Program-made: the position numbers and the translations under genes | Source: Austropuccinia psidii | Taxonomy: Eukaryota > Basidiomycota > Pucciniomycetes > Pucciniales > Sphaerophragmiaceae | Direction: 5' to 3' | Length of the DNA: 64,000 bases | NCBI GenBank assembly: GCA_023105745.1 | Contig: JALGQZ010000011.1 | Location: 34,284,594-34,348,593 of the forward strand | Notes under the pieces: model-generated | Told to the model about the DNA's origin: nothing | Database searches by the model: none | What the model saw: the letters and a program-made list of their open reading frames with translations, nothing else | In this document: positions 1 through 11,419 of the stretch, piece by piece | Numbering within the stretch: the stretch's first letter is position 1 | Layout of the letters: each line of letters opens with the position of its first letter

Positions 1-430
1 TTATTGCTATTCATACCACTGTAGCACATAAAAATAAAATATATCAGTTTCATGTAATAACCAATATAAAGTAAACATGAAAAATAATAGAAAAATAAGC
101 AGCTTATAGCCATACTGAGGGCTTTTATATTTTTCAAGCCTCAATCTGATATATATATTTATCTTTCTTTTGTTATTTTATATATATTGATTGATGAAAG
201 CTTTAAAAAATAAAATAAAGTTGTCAGTAAAATAATTAAGTCAATAAAATGATAAAATAATATAAAATTGAGCAGTTTAAAGCCTTGCCCAGGGCTTGTA
301 TTGTTATTTGCAGCCAGTTTAATTTCTTTCTGAAGACATTATTTTTGGTTTATTTCAACTTTCTTAATTCATGAAGTTCATATATATATATAGCTTTTGT
401 TTTGTTTTAAAATATACAGGGTGTTCCAAC
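1..430. other. AT-rich flank without a recognisable gene
   Basis: This is the left genomic flank of element 1. It is very AT-rich, holds TA-dinucleotide stretches near 148-170 and 380-400, and has no ORF of note. The last bases before the element read CAGGGTGTTCCAAC, and after removal of element 1 they join to an AACGTTTT...AAAAAGCGTCG stretch. That could be the end of a Tc1/mariner-like inverted-repeat element, but no partner end was found. Confidence 0.5.
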
Positions 431-1038
431 TGTAAGGTGTGGATATGAAACTTTGATTAAAAATCAAGTACTTTTCCTGTCCTCAAAATTTGTATAAGGT
501 AAAAATCAATTAAAAATAGTATGAAATGTTATTTTTCCACAAAAATTGATGGTTAACACCACATGTGGTGTGAATTCAATTCAAGTTTTGAGGATTTTCA
601 ACTTTTGTATTGAAAATACTAAAAACTTAATTTAAGCTTATTTAGAGTTGAGTTACAAGAATTTCACTCAGAGGTGACCCCACCTGATTTTTTATGAGGA
701 ATCCAATGGTGAAATAAATTTTATATGTTTATTTATTGGATAAAGAGTTATAATAAATTTTATTTAACTTTTTTCCAAATTTATTTATTTTTTCACAATT
801 TTGTTAAAATTTCATTTTTACTTAAATTTTTCAAGTATAAATGTAATTTTATATTTACAAAATTTAATGTATTTTTATTTTTAAATTATAATTAATTTTT
901 TTATTTTTTAATATAATTTTATATTTATATTTTGATTTTTATTTTAATAATATAAATAAATTTATTTTCTTTATATTAATATGTTATTTTTTATATTTGT
1001 GGTCTTTTGGGTATATGAAATTACCTCTAAGGCTCACA
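431..1038 (-). repeat. 3' LTR of element 1, internally deleted
   Basis: The first 106 bp match 7434-7539 and the remainder, from about 538, matches the last 500 bp of the right LTR. The copy is 608 bp against 1838 bp, so about 1.23 kb is missing, including the region that holds the TATA box in the intact LTR. Confidence 0.93.
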
Positions 1039-1050
1039 TTCCCTCCCCCT
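1039..1050 (-). other. polypurine tract of element 1
   Basis: On the minus strand AGGGGGAGGGAA directly abuts the 3' LTR, the expected place for the plus-strand DNA primer. Elements 2, C and D have a related purine run (GGTGGTAGGGAA) at the same place. Confidence 0.8.
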
Positions 1051-1061
1051 AAAAAAGAATA

Positions 1062-4000
1062 TTACTTTGTAATATTGGAGTTTCTAGTGTGTCTGAATCT
1101 TCTGAGGAGTTTGGTAGCTTCTGGTATATCTTTTTCTTCTAACCATTCATCTTCACAAGTTGGGTCACTGTACCTAACAAGGTATTCCCTTACTTTCTTG
1201 GTTCTTAATTTCCTTTCTTTAAGAACTTTGGTAATTTTCTTAGCACCAGATGTCTCAATAGGAGGTATAACCTGGGGAATCTTATTCCTCAAGGGAAATT
1301 TCTCAGCATCACTAGATTTATATGGCTTTATCAAGCTCACTGGAAATGTAGGGTGCTTATTGCTAAGTTCTTCAGATAACTCTACTTCAACAGCATTTTC
1401 TCCATGGAGGGCCTTAATCACAAAAGGTCCTGCAAAGGAGTCTTTCAACTTTTTACATCCTTTGATGTTATTGAAGTTAGTGGTGGATACAAGAACTAGG
1501 TCCCCTACTTTGAAATCTGGAGTTGCATGAGATTTATCCCATTTGTCTTTAGCATCTGCAAAAGAGTCCTCCATGCAACTTACTGCATGCTTTCTAGCTT
1601 TGTCTAGCATTCCTTTGAAGCTAGCAGCTGTGGGATGTATTTCAATTAAGTCTTTCCTCAAGGAGTCTTGGGGTAACTTGGGGTTCCATCCTTTTTCTAG
1701 AACAGCAGGAGTCTGATTGGTACTAGCATGGATTGATGTTTTATATGCTAATTCCAGTGCTGGTAACAGAGTACAACAATCATGGGTAAATCCATCACAA
1801 TCTTTGAATTCAAGGCCATATGCACAAAATCTTCTCACCATGTCCTCTAAGGTTTGGATCATTCTTTCAGCCAGGCCATCAGTTTGTGGGTGGTAGGCTG
1901 TAGAGAAAGACAGTTTAGTGCCAAATAATTGGTGAAGATTTGTCCATAGTGCTGAAGTGAATTTGGGATCTCTATCACTGATGATATTTGTAAATATCCC
2001 AGTCCATGACACTACTCTATTCCATATCAGAAGAGCTGTATCCATGGCTGTATCATCATTGTGACATGGTAAAAAGATTTGAGTTTTACTGAATCTGTCC
2101 ACAATTACTAGGCAAGAATTATAGCTCCTGTCACCTCCTGGTGGTAGGCCAGTTACCCAATCCATATGGACTATTTCCCAAGGTCTGTTTGGTTCTTGGA
2201 TTTTCATCATATTTCCAAGTCTTTTGCCAGTGGATTTATTTGCCTTTTGGCATCTGTCACAGGTTTTGCAATACTCTGCAACATCTTTTTGCCACATTGG
2301 CCACCATATGCAGGTCTTCACTTTCTCTCTTGTTCTGTCTTCAGAAAGATGTCCTGAAAAGGGACTATCATGGCATTCTTTCAGTACAAGATTGATTAAT
2401 GACCTGTCTACAACTGTCATGACACATGTGTGCTTGGTTCTGTGGTAAATTATACCATCCAGTAGGTGAAATCTTCCTTCATTATAAGATTTTCTACATA
2501 CTTCATCCAAGGCATGTATTAGAGAGTTGTCTTTACAGTCTTTGTTAAGTAATTGGCATAAGATGCTACAATTCTTATCTTGAGTGTAACTATTTCTGAC
2601 TTCTTCAAAGAAGGTGGTGTTCAAGTCTGTAACACTTATTCCTTCTATTGGAATTTGTGGTGAAGCTTCTTCTGGAACATAAGCAGGATTATCAATGTTA
2701 TTTGGTAATGGCCATCTGCTTAGTCCATCTGCATTCTTATGAATATTCCCATCCTTATGAACAATAGTCATATTGCCTCTGTATTCTTGTATGGCTATCT
2801 GCCATCTGAGCATGTGTCTGTTAGGTGTTTTCATGTTCAAAAGTGATTTCACAGCTGTACAATCTGTTATTACTTCAAAAATACATCCCTCTAAAAAATA
2901 GTTCAATTTCTCCAAGGCCCAGACAAGGCATAGACATTCCATTTGACTTGCTCCATATCTGGCTTCAGTTGGTTTGATTTGCCTGCATATGAAACATATT
3001 GGTCCTTCTACAGGTTTGTCATTTATGATCTGAACTTGGTGAAGTGCAGCACCTAGTCCATCCCCTGATGCATCAATATACAGTTTGAAAGGTAATTTAA
3101 AGTCTGGCATCAGTAAGAGTGGAGCAGTGGTCAATGCTTCTCTTAGAGATTCAAAAGCTTTGACTCTGTCAACAGTCATCTCAAATACTGTGTCTTTGTC
3201 ACACAACTTATAAAGTGGTCTTGCTATGGATGCAAAGTCTTTAATGTGTTGCCTGTAATATCCTGCAAAACCCAAGAATGACTGAATTTCCTTCTTATTC
3301 TGAGGCATGGGTTTTAACAATACTGCTGCAACTTTGTTTTTATCAATTCCAAGGGACAAACCAGATACAACATGTCCTAGTGCCTTAAGTTCTTTGAATC
3401 CAAAATGACATTTCTTCAAGGAGATTTTCATGTTTACTGATTGGATTTTTGTCAAAACTCTTGATAATCTGTACATGTGCTCCTCCCAAGTCTTTGAACA
3501 GATAATAATGTCATCAATGTAAATGATTAACCATCCCTCTGAGAGTTCTTCAGGGAAGATTTCATTCATCATTCTTTGGAAGTGTGAAGGTGCATTTTTG
3601 ATACCAAAGGGCATCCTTAAGTATTCATACACTCCACAATGAACAATAATTCTCAAGTATTTTCTTGCTCTTGGTGTTACCACATTTTGATAGAATCCTT
3701 TAAGGGCATCCATAGTGGTTATATACACTGCTTGAGATATTTGAGTAAGGGCAATTTGGATTTTTGGTATTGGGTATCTGTCTGGAACAGTGTAAGTGTT
3801 CAGAGCTCTAAAGTCCCCAACCATTCTGGATTTTCCATTATGCCACGCCACTATGACTGGTGTAGTTATTTCTACTTCCTCATTGTGGCCTACTTTTCTT
3901 ATTACACCAAGGTCTAGAAGTTCTTTGATATGAATTTCTAGAGCTTCTCTTGATTTTGGACTTGCTGGATAAGCAGGTCTTCTTAAGAGTGGTGGATAAG

Positions 4001-4094
4001 GTCTCTCAATGTTAAGAATGATGTCAACTTCATGACCAATAATTGCTCCCAGAGGTTCTTTGTCTGTAGCAAATGCTCCTTTGTGGTCATACAA
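1062..4094 (-). CDS. Pol: reverse transcriptase, RNase H, integrase, chromodomain (element 1)
   Basis: The ORF of 1010 codons encodes the replication enzymes of a Gypsy element. Reverse transcriptase occupies roughly residues 25-220 with the catalytic YIDD near 192-195. RNase H follows (YIDASG, MEC, ITDC, ADGLS motifs, about 335-460). Integrase has an HHCC zinc finger (CDRC) and a D,D35E core (MDW, SDRD, AER, about residues 640-745). After a GPF motif the C-terminus has a chromodomain-like stretch (REYLVRY...DEWLEEKDI). No start codon of its own is expected: the single-ORF relative at 39342-44984 shows that this should be continuous with Gag-protease, and one base is missing near 4097. The first codons shown are therefore only the open frame after that lesion. 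All Pol catalytic residues I can see are present. Confidence 0.93.
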   Translation of the reverse strand: MYDHKGAFATDKEPLGAIIGHEVDIILNIERPYPPLLRRPAYPASPKSREALEIHIKELLDLGVIRKVGHNEEVEITTPVIVAWHNGKSRMVGDFRALNTYTVPDRYPIPKIQIALTQISQAVYITTMDALKGFYQNVVTPRARKYLRIIVHCGVYEYLRMPFGIKNAPSHFQRMMNEIFPEELSEGWLIIYIDDIIICSKTWEEHMYRLSRVLTKIQSVNMKISLKKCHFGFKELKALGHVVSGLSLGIDKNKVAAVLLKPMPQNKKEIQSFLGFAGYYRQHIKDFASIARPLYKLCDKDTVFEMTVDRVKAFESLREALTTAPLLLMPDFKLPFKLYIDASGDGLGAALHQVQIINDKPVEGPICFICRQIKPTEARYGASQMECLCLVWALEKLNYFLEGCIFEVITDCTAVKSLLNMKTPNRHMLRWQIAIQEYRGNMTIVHKDGNIHKNADGLSRWPLPNNIDNPAYVPEEASPQIPIEGISVTDLNTTFFEEVRNSYTQDKNCSILCQLLNKDCKDNSLIHALDEVCRKSYNEGRFHLLDGIIYHRTKHTCVMTVVDRSLINLVLKECHDSPFSGHLSEDRTREKVKTCIWWPMWQKDVAEYCKTCDRCQKANKSTGKRLGNMMKIQEPNRPWEIVHMDWVTGLPPGGDRSYNSCLVIVDRFSKTQIFLPCHNDDTAMDTALLIWNRVVSWTGIFTNIISDRDPKFTSALWTNLHQLFGTKLSFSTAYHPQTDGLAERMIQTLEDMVRRFCAYGLEFKDCDGFTHDCCTLLPALELAYKTSIHASTNQTPAVLEKGWNPKLPQDSLRKDLIEIHPTAASFKGMLDKARKHAVSCMEDSFADAKDKWDKSHATPDFKVGDLVLVSTTNFNNIKGCKKLKDSFAGPFVIKALHGENAVEVELSEELSNKHPTFPVSLIKPYKSSDAEKFPLRNKIPQVIPPIETSGAKKITKVLKERKLRTKKVREYLVRYSDPTCEDEWLEEKDIPEATKLLRRFRHTRNSNITK

Positions 4095-6961
4095 AGGGAA
4101 GAAAGTTCATTTTCTTGTTTATTAGTCAGATGAAGGCTTATCTCAGCCTCATTTAACTGTTCAGACTTGAATTTTTCTAACTCTAAGTTGACTGGTGATA
4201 CTTTGTTTACTGTAATTTGTCTTTTAAATGGTAAAAAGGCAAATTTCTGGCGCTTATTGTCCCCAATTGTAAAGTATCTGTCTTTTTTATTATGTAAATC
4301 TATCCCATACATGATCAAATAGTCATTTCCCAATATAAAAGGGGTACTAGAGCAATTTTCCATAACAACAAATTCAACTGTGATCCTTAAATTCCCATTT
4401 ATGTGTGGGAATATGACATTGGTCTCAAAGATTCCCAATGCTTTCATTGGGTTACTTGCACTGTTGAATTTTATACCATCAATTGGTAACAATTGGTCTT
4501 CAAAATTTGGCACACAGGTCTTAAGAAAGGATTTTCCAACACAAGAGCAGAAGGCTCCTGGGTCAAGCAAAAGTTTTGTGGGCTTGTTGTCAATTACCAC
4601 TTCTGTTATACAGGAGTTACCAGCTGTATAACCTTTTCCTCTGTTTGGTTTTGTCTTCATAATTTGTGCATCTTGAACTTTTGATAAATCAACTTGACCA
4701 TTGCTCAATTGTGGTAAGTGGGAATAAGATTCCATGATGTCAAAAGTGGCATTGATATTTTCTATATCTTTTGAAGATTCAGAAAATATGGATGACTTAT
4801 CATCTGAATTGTCTTCAATTATGTCTTCTTTTTCAACATCTGGTTCCTTTTCAATGTCAATTTCATTGATTTTCCCCCTCTTTGGACATGTATTGGCTAA
4901 ATGGGTGGTGCTTTGGCAAATGTGGCATTTTCTGACTGTATCTGCAGATTTATATTTAATATTACCAGAATTTTCTTTGGGGTTTTTGTCCACAGAATCT
5001 TTCCAAGGTGTATTAAATCTTGTTTTGAGATTCACCCTACTAGAACCAATTTTGGTTCTGGTGGTTACTTCTTCTAGTATATTGATAATATCTTCTGCTG
5101 AAGATTGTTCAGTAGTCCTGCTTTTGACAGCATGTTCTACGTCACCTCCACATTGTCTCAGAATTTTTCTATGGATCATAAACTCTGACATGTCAGGATA
5201 TAATGCTGTTAATCTGTCCTTTTGTTGGCAAAACCATGGTAAAGCTCTGTCTTTATCAGCATTAAATTTGGCAGATTCAAAGGCTGTTTCAACTTTAAAC
5301 CTCCAAGCATCATTTGCCCATTTGTTGATGATTTGGGTTTTCCACCAAGTCCAACTCTGGTGTCCATGTGCTTGTCTTATTTTGATGTACCATCTGTGAG
5401 CTGATCTGGTAAACAAGGTGTTAAACCTGGCTGTTACCAATCTGTCTGGTAATTCAAAATCCTCTTTGATCATGTCAATACCTCTAATGAATTCCATATG
5501 GTCATACTCTCCTTCACCACTGAAGTGAGGCCATTCTTTAAGTTTTGGAACTTCTTTCAAGAGTGCTTGGCCCATTGATGGTTCCAAGTTATGAAAAGAA
5601 GTGGATAATTCATTTTTTAATTGTGGATTTGGAATTCTTGTGCCCTCATTTTGATTTAGAGGTGTAGACATTCTTGGTAAGGTGTTCAGTATTTGTTCAA
5701 TGTCATTCATTTTACTGTTGCTACACCTTTGGGAATTTCTGTATTCATGTTGGAAGCTTTGTATTAAATTTATTACTTCAATTTTATACATGTCTTCCTT
5801 ATGTGTCAGTTCTTGCCATATCTCTGTCTGTCTTGTATTATCAGCAGTGACTTGATTCAATTTTATTGATAATTTTGATACTTCTTCTTGTGAAGCATCA
5901 AAACACTTTTTCAAGGCAATGGTATATGTCTTTACTTCAGTAAATGAATTTGAAATGTCATCAAGGACTTTCTTGTTATCTGTTTTGATAATATTTATGG
6001 CTTGTTTAATTCTTGTTTCAATCATGTCATCAATATTGAATTTAGAATATTTATCTGTTAATTCTTTAATAATGGCAGATTGTTCATTTATTTTAATGTT
6101 AGAAGAATTGTCATTATTAGAATTTTTAATTGTTCTTAAAACTTTTTCAAAACACATAAGTGTTTCATTAATTTGGCACAGACTCAGGTTGTTTGTTTTA
6201 ATGTTGTTACAAATGGTGTCATTTTTATCAGAAAGATGTTTTTTCACGTCATTTATAGCATTATACAACTCTGGGATGGAATCAAATATGTCAGAAATCA
6301 TTTCTGGAACCTTCATCTGGCTTCCTCCTTCTTCTGTAATTCCATCATGGTTCTGGCCATCTGAAATACATTTTCCATGGCATCCTGCTGAATCTTTGGG
6401 ATTCTGTAGCCCTGGCTGTAAGGTTTTGGGGCTGGTGCCTTCCCTTTGCCCTTGTTTGGAGTTTGTGGCTGCTTTTTCACGTTGGAATTGCTGCTGCTGG
6501 CCACTGGGGCTGTTTTTGGCACTGGTTTGGGTGGTGGAGGGTTGTTTTTCCTCCATTCTAGTGTCAAAAGCATCATGTTTTTCTTCTCCATCAATGGATG
6601 CCATCCATTGAGCAATTTGCAAGTGTTGGGATGGCCCAAGAATTTTCTTACTGTCAGGTAAGAATTCATGCAGTTTTTCCACAGATATGCCAGGATCTGG
6701 TACTCCTTGTACTGCAGTGCATTGTTGTAAGCTTTGTGGCTGGCTTTGTATATGTCCACTGAGGCTTCTTGTGGCGGTGTCAGCTCTTTTTGAAGGTAAA
6801 ATGGTATTATCAGCTTCAGAATGACCCATTTTAGTTGTTTGGAAGTCATCAACTGACCCTTTTCCTTCTGTACCTGGTTGGCCTCTGCCATAATCACGTC
6901 TATTACCTTTTTGGGAGCTGCTTGAGGGGTTGTAGCTGGCTCCTGATCTGGTTGAAGGCAT
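3983..6961 (-). CDS. Gag plus retropepsin polyprotein (element 1), frameshifted before Pol
   Basis: The ORF of 992 codons starts at an ATG (MPSTRSG). It has a low-complexity, glutamine- and serine-rich N-terminus, a long helical/coiled-coil middle (about 215-420), the retrotransposon Gag domain (about 485-640, [13 protein letters not shown] onwards) and a CCHC zinc knuckle ([14 protein letters not shown]). The retropepsin follows, but where the family has DTG this copy reads DPG (LLLDPGAF), which should destroy the catalytic aspartate loop. The last 40 or so residues are out of frame, because a one-base deletion near 4097 moves the ribosome away from the Pol frame. Residues about 20-215 overlap frame B, which is conserved in the +1 frame. 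Confidence 0.92.
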   Translation of the reverse strand: MPSTRSGASYNPSSSSQKGNRRDYGRGQPGTEGKGSVDDFQTTKMGHSEADNTILPSKRADTATRSLSGHIQSQPQSLQQCTAVQGVPDPGISVEKLHEFLPDSKKILGPSQHLQIAQWMASIDGEEKHDAFDTRMEEKQPSTTQTSAKNSPSGQQQQFQREKAATNSKQGQREGTSPKTLQPGLQNPKDSAGCHGKCISDGQNHDGITEEGGSQMKVPEMISDIFDSIPELYNAINDVKKHLSDKNDTICNNIKTNNLSLCQINETLMCFEKVLRTIKNSNNDNSSNIKINEQSAIIKELTDKYSKFNIDDMIETRIKQAINIIKTDNKKVLDDISNSFTEVKTYTIALKKCFDASQEEVSKLSIKLNQVTADNTRQTEIWQELTHKEDMYKIEVINLIQSFQHEYRNSQRCSNSKMNDIEQILNTLPRMSTPLNQNEGTRIPNPQLKNELSTSFHNLEPSMGQALLKEVPKLKEWPHFSGEGEYDHMEFIRGIDMIKEDFELPDRLVTARFNTLFTRSAHRWYIKIRQAHGHQSWTWWKTQIINKWANDAWRFKVETAFESAKFNADKDRALPWFCQQKDRLTALYPDMSEFMIHRKILRQCGGDVEHAVKSRTTEQSSAEDIINILEEVTTRTKIGSSRVNLKTRFNTPWKDSVDKNPKENSGNIKYKSADTVRKCHICQSTTHLANTCPKRGKINEIDIEKEPDVEKEDIIEDNSDDKSSIFSESSKDIENINATFDIMESYSHLPQLSNGQVDLSKVQDAQIMKTKPNRGKGYTAGNSCITEVVIDNKPTKLLLDPGAFCSCVGKSFLKTCVPNFEDQLLPIDGIKFNSASNPMKALGIFETNVIFPHINGNLRITVEFVVMENCSSTPFILGNDYLIMYGIDLHNKKDRYFTIGDNKRQKFAFLPFKRQITVNKVSPVNLELEKFKSEQLNEAEISLHLTNKQENELSSLCMTTKEHLLQTKNLWEQLLVMKLTSFLTLRDLIHHS
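6313..6758 (-). CDS. Overlapping frame-B protein, exon 2 (element 1)
   Basis: Within gag the +1 frame is open as far as codon GTG at 6897 and stops at 6315-6313. From about 6758 its translation aligns with frame B of elements C, D and [14 protein letters not shown] against [12 protein letters not shown], then [12 protein letters not shown] against [19 protein letters not shown] against SNGWNPL, and the strongest block [19 protein letters not shown] against [20 protein letters not shown] splice acceptor GCCTCAG just before 6758 has phase 1, matching the leader exon donor at 7012/7011; exon 2 is 446 nt, and 446+1 is divisible by 3. The product is basic and lysine/proline-rich in the middle. I recognise no known domain, and function is unknown. 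An accidental open frame would not be expected to conserve this sequence between families. Confidence 0.6.
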
Positions 6962-7011
6962 AATTATGGTTAAAAAGGCTTAAAATAGTATTTTTACGTC
7001 AAAAAACTTAC

Positions 7012-7209
7012 TATTGGCCAAATTTTTAGCTTTCTGAAGGGTATTACTTATGTCCAAGGTAATGAATTCAGAAGATATTGGTTCAGGCTGGTTATTTTGA
7101 GTCACAATAACAGTGCTATTATGATCAGAATTGACAGTACTGGCAGGGATAATGCTGGTTACTGTTGAGGCTGTTTCAATGTTTTCTTGTCTTACCACCT
7201 TGTCAGACA
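7012..7209 (-). CDS. Leader exon upstream of gag (element 1)
   Basis: A 198-nt open segment is bounded by a 3' splice site (pyrimidine/T run then TTTTAG|TGTCTGAC) and a perfect fungal donor (AATA|GTAAGT). The encoded segment begins (x)SDKVVRQENIET and is Ser/Thr/Glu/Asn-rich. It ends one nucleotide into a codon (phase 1), as in elements C, D, E2 and G. The first two bases are TG, so an upstream exon ending in A would create the start codon. The upstream exon is not identified. Inference: the exon is joined to frame B. Confidence 0.5.
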
Positions 7210-7412
7210 CTAAAATTAATGAAAAAGCCAATTAATTAAGTAAAAAAAGGATATTTCAAAAAGAGAAATAAAAATTTAAGCCTCACTTATAATATGAAAA
7301 AAATTCTTTTTTATGGATTTTTTGAATTATAAGTATTTTTTATATGTTTTTAAATTTTTCAATATAAAAAAAAAGATTTAAAAAGAGTAAAAAAAATATG
7401 TCACAGGTAAAA
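7210..7412 (-). other. Untranslated leader/intron of element 1
   Basis: AT-rich sequence between the primer binding site and the leader exon with no coding signal; probably the end of an intron plus untranslated RNA. Confidence 0.5.
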
Positions 7413-7431
7413 TATCACGGCTGGGCCCCCA
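7413..7431 (-). other. Primer binding site of element 1
   Basis: On the minus strand TGGGGGCCCAGCCGTGATA starts two bases inside the 5' LTR end. The same block, with one to three changes, is found at the same place in C, D, E2, F and G. Its complement ends in CCA and has a C at the position expected for the invariant tRNA C61, so a tRNA primer fits; which tRNA is not resolved. Confidence 0.7.
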
Positions 7432-7433
7432 AA

Positions 7434-9271
7434 TGTAAGGTGTGGATATGAAACTTTGATTAAAAATCAAGTACTTTTCCTGTCCTCAAAATTTGTATAA
7501 GGTAAAAATCAATTAAAAATAGTATGAAATGTTATTTTTAAGAGAAAACACGCCAATTTTATTGTTTATAACTTTATTAGTATAAAACAATAATATTATA
7601 AAAATTTATTGTTTTACCAACAATAAAAATTTATCCAAAAAATACTCTACAAGAGATATTTTAAGGCTACAAAAGAAATTTCTTCAAGAGCAATTTCAAT
7701 TGGAATTAATTGAGCAAAGAACTGCAAGCAATTAATTAAAGAACAAAGTCCTTAAAAAGAATATTAAAGAGAAAACACGCCCAAAAGTGACCAGAGTGAA
7801 TTTGGAAACAAAGTGACAAAGTTTACAGTGATGAAAGATGCTTTAATTCACTTTTGGGGTGGTTCAGGGGTAAAAATGATTATAAGAGTTACAAACAATG
7901 ATTATAATGATTTTTTCACGTGGTTAAAAGGATTAAAATGATTTAAAAGTGGTGGTTGGAATCTTTGATTGATTGGTTTAACAGTTTTAAACTAATTAAT
8001 AAAAGGAAAAGATTCTAACATGAAGAGAAAAGTGGGGCAAAGAAGACATTCTTTTATAGCCATCAATTCTCTTGCTCCAAAAGTAAAATTTCCTCTTGTC
8101 AGTCGTGAAAAACAGTCTGACAACAGAAAAGCCAATTATGGCATCATTGAACCCTGGTTTAGACAAAAAAGGGCTGGTTTAAGCCATTTTTAGCCATTTT
8201 TAGCCATTTTAGACCCTTAAATCAGCCATTACTATAGCAATACCAGGCCTAGAGCCTTCAAAACACGTCAGAATGTGTGTCAGAGGCGTAGAAACCAGTT
8301 AAAACTGTTTTTATTATGATTGTTTTATCTTAAGGGTAGTTTTACCCTCTTGGCAACAGCTAAAACTACCCCAGTTGGTATCAAAACCTCATCATCAATT
8401 GAGTCCACAGACCCTGTAACTCAATTCCAGGCCAAAAGTGATGAACGTTTGCGTGAATTTTGACATCCCACGCCTGTCAGCAAGGATTTTGGGGGTCTAG
8501 CTCCCCCTTAGAGCTGGAGTTCCTTCCCCCCCCAAATTTAATCTTTCCAATTTATTTTTCCTTTAATTCCTCATCATGTATTATACTTATAATTTACATA
8601 TGTAATTCAATTCAATTTTACAGTACAATACAGTAATAATTGACACCTCATATGTAAATCAAAGTTGACTTATGTAATACATGCGCACATTTTGACATTT
8701 CAATTGAATTCAATTGAAAATACTTCAATTCCTCATAACTTCTAAACTAAACACAACACCTCAATTTTAACACAAAAATTGATGGTTAACACCACATGTG
8801 GTGTGAATTCAATTCAAGTTTTGAGGATTTTCAACTTTTGTATTGAAAATACTAAAAACTTAATTTAAGCTTATTTAGAGTTGAGTTACAAGAATTTCAC
8901 TCAGAGGTGACCCCACCTGATTTTTTATGAGGAATCCAATGGTGAAAGAAATTTTATATGTTTATTTATTGGATAAAGAGTTATAATAAATTTTATTTAA
9001 CTTTTTTCCAAATTTATTTATTTTTTCACAATTTTGTTAAAATTTCATTTTTACTTAAATTTTTCAAGTATAAATGTAATTTTATATTTACAAAATTTAA
9101 TGTATTTTTATTTTTAAATTATAATTAATTTTTTTATTTTTTAATATAATTTTATATTTATATTTTGATTTTTATTTTAATAATATAAATAAATTTATTT
9201 TCTTTATATTAATATGTTATTTTTTATATTTGTGGTCTTTTGGGTATATGAAATTACCTCTAAGGCTCACA
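7434..9271 (-). repeat. 5' LTR of element 1 (1838 bp)
   Basis: Begins TGTAAGGTGTGG and ends GGCTCACA, followed by the target duplication CCAAC. It contains a TATA box at 8051-8058 on the element's coding strand and a very AT-rich end near 8950-9230. Confidence 0.95.
8051..8058 (-). promoter_or_regulatory. TATA box in 5' LTR of element 1
   Basis: GCTATAAAAG on the minus strand, about 620 bp before the LTR end. Elements 2, C, D and G have a TATA box in the corresponding part of their LTRs, which places the start of RNA about 25-35 bp downstream. Confidence 0.6.
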
Positions 9272-11155
9272 CCAACGTTTTTTTTAAAAAGCGTCGGGTT
9301 TACCATTTCACTGTAAAGAAAATCCTTCAAAACTCACCAGGTCGCTTAAAACTTGATCGGAAGAGCTCCTTTACTCATAGGGATGCTGTAACATCCTCTA
9401 GACTGCTCAGAAACAGATTTTTCTGCTGTAGCCCTTAGTGATCCATGAAATCACTTTGGGTTGGTTATTATCAAGGCCTTGGTGATGCTTGAAATCACTC
9501 CAGGTTACTGTTTTCTACTCGGAAACTGTTTTATCACTCCCCCTTTTTTTTGTTAAAACAAATTAATCATTTGGGGTTTATTGTACTCTAGTACCCTTTT
9601 GGGGTGGTGAATTTGGTGTCGCGAGCAGTTATTCTAGCCTATTTCAACATCCTTGGGCTGATGATTGCTTCAAAGACTGTTGTAATGCCTCTTCATAGCC
9701 TTTTGGTCAATTCCTGACCTTCAAGTGGACTTCAGATGTGATCATAACCACATCGACTGTGAGTGTTTGGTGCTTGATTTCTCCTCCGATCTGTTGTGAT
9801 TGTACAGTACAGCTATCCTGCAGTCTATTGCAACATGGTGTTTTATTTTCTTTGTTCTTGTACCTAAAACTTTGGACATGGTACAGTACTGTACAGTACG
9901 TACATGCTTGTTTTGGGTGATAAAGTTAAGCCGACTTGCAGACATCATGTACCACCTGCTGTTGTCAAAATGATTCTTGCTTCAACTTCTGCATGCTTTG
10001 TGCTGGAATGGTATCAAGTTGACAGGTTAGGTGCTTTGGTATACGGATGGTGTAATAGGTGTATCCATTTGGGTGTGGTTTCTGTATTCCCCATGGTGAT
10101 AATAAGGGGCTTCATTCCTTTACTAATTTTGGTTTTTTTTTTGGTCTAAATCAGTTGATCTGATTTTAGAAATCAGTCATGAAAATTGAAGACTGATTTG
10201 ATGTCTGATTTCCAGTGTTGGAACTGGCTGGAACAAGTAGAAGAAATATGCTTTTTCTCGCCCTTTTGGGTTAAGAAATTGTTTTTTTTTTGAATGAACT
10301 GCAAATGAAAGCGAAAACAATCCTAAGGAAGATATTTTCAATCAAGTGTGCCTGTACAGTGTACTTCTGTTGCGCAAAGTTGCGCACCAATTGGTCAAAA
10401 ATGGTCAGGACCAACAAAATATGAGATTGGATTTGTTGGCTCATTTTGCTGCAAGCCACAGCTCAAAAAAATTTCAAATCAGACACATTTTGAATTTGCA
10501 AATCATTCAAGGAATGAAGCCCCCTAATCAGGAGGTAGACAAGCAATGGCGGCTGTAGAATCCTTCATCCAAGCTAGCTCCACCAATCTAAATTGAACCT
10601 GTTATTGACAGTTCTGGCAATTTCATGAGTGAGAAAAAGTCCTGTATTCTGAGCGTCTGCTTTCTTTGTTTCATCAAGCAAGGGTACTTCAGCCTTCAGA
10701 TATTCTGTATATTTACTTATAGGTGCAGCGATGCACTGCTTCCATTTTTTTTAGCTGAACGAATGTTTCTGAGTGTTATTTTGGGTTGATGCAAGATTAC
10801 ACCGAAATTTCATTAAATCACTGTATGTTACTTTTCTTTTCTGGTGGCTTTAATGTGTTAAGCTAATCTTCTCAATTGATCTGAGGCTTGATGAAATAAT
10901 TAGTGACAGTACTGTACAGAATAAGTAACCTGTACATGTGCATTCTTTGAGGCTCAAGCTACTTGACTAAGTATTTCTTGTTCCTACTGTACAGTACAGG
11001 ACACTATTGATCATGTTCTAGCTTGTTATGTTATGTTTGTTTTGTTAATGTTGGGATAACGGAAATTGATATCTCCTCCGAAAACTTAATTGGAAGAGCT
11101 AGAATGTTTTAGGCTTAGAATAATGGAAAACAACAGGTCATCTGTCACTCGTTTT

Positions 11156-11165
11156 TATATAAATA
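11156..11165 (+). promoter_or_regulatory. Possible TATA box with nearby splice donor
   Basis: TATATAAATA is followed about 50 bp later by a C/T-rich stretch and CCGAG|GTGAGT (11217-11222), a consensus donor; a CCTGCAG acceptor ends at 11313. This looks like a promoter with a short first exon, but no clear protein follows. Confidence 0.3.
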
Positions 11166-11419
11166 GGACCCTGAACTTGACACTGGCCCATCCTCCCACT
11201 ATTTTTTTTCTCCGAGGTGAGTAGGTGTTAGTGTGGGCTTGTTACTTATTGAGTTGTGCTTGAGTTAAAGAAAAATTAAGTTTGTTGAACCTTATGATCC
11301 ATTGATCCTGCAGTAAAAAGTAGCCAATCTACTTTGGATTTAATAATCAACTGGCACTACCTCCTCCAAACACTTTCATCGTAGGTGGTGATAGGGCTGG
11401 TTGAGATAGCTAGGTTGTC

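Larger units (their letters stand above)
431..9271 (-). mobile_element. Ty3/Gypsy chromovirus-like LTR retrotransposon, element 1
   Basis: The element begins TGTAAGG and ends CTCACA at both LTR copies, and it is flanked by a perfect 5-bp target duplication, CCAAC, at 426-430 and 9272-9276. Read on the minus strand the order is 5' LTR (7434-9271), primer binding site, leader exon, Gag-protease ORF, Pol ORF (reverse transcriptase, RNase H, integrase, chromodomain), polypurine tract and a deleted 3' LTR (431-1038). Integrase after RNase H is the Ty3/Gypsy order. The element is probably dead: there is a frameshift between protease and reverse transcriptase, the protease active site is altered, and the 3' LTR lacks its promoter region. 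Confidence 0.96.

Noticed and set aside
997..1530. Plus-strand ORF of 177 codons and other long antisense ORFs (for example 4734-5399, 5919-6611, 43048-43662)
   Set aside because: Antisense shadows of Gag-Pol; codon use and composition follow the sense gene and sequences are not conserved independently.
9214..9438. Plus-strand ORF across the end of the element 1 LTR
   Set aside because: It crosses the insertion junction, so it cannot be older than the insertion, and no promoter or homolog supports it.
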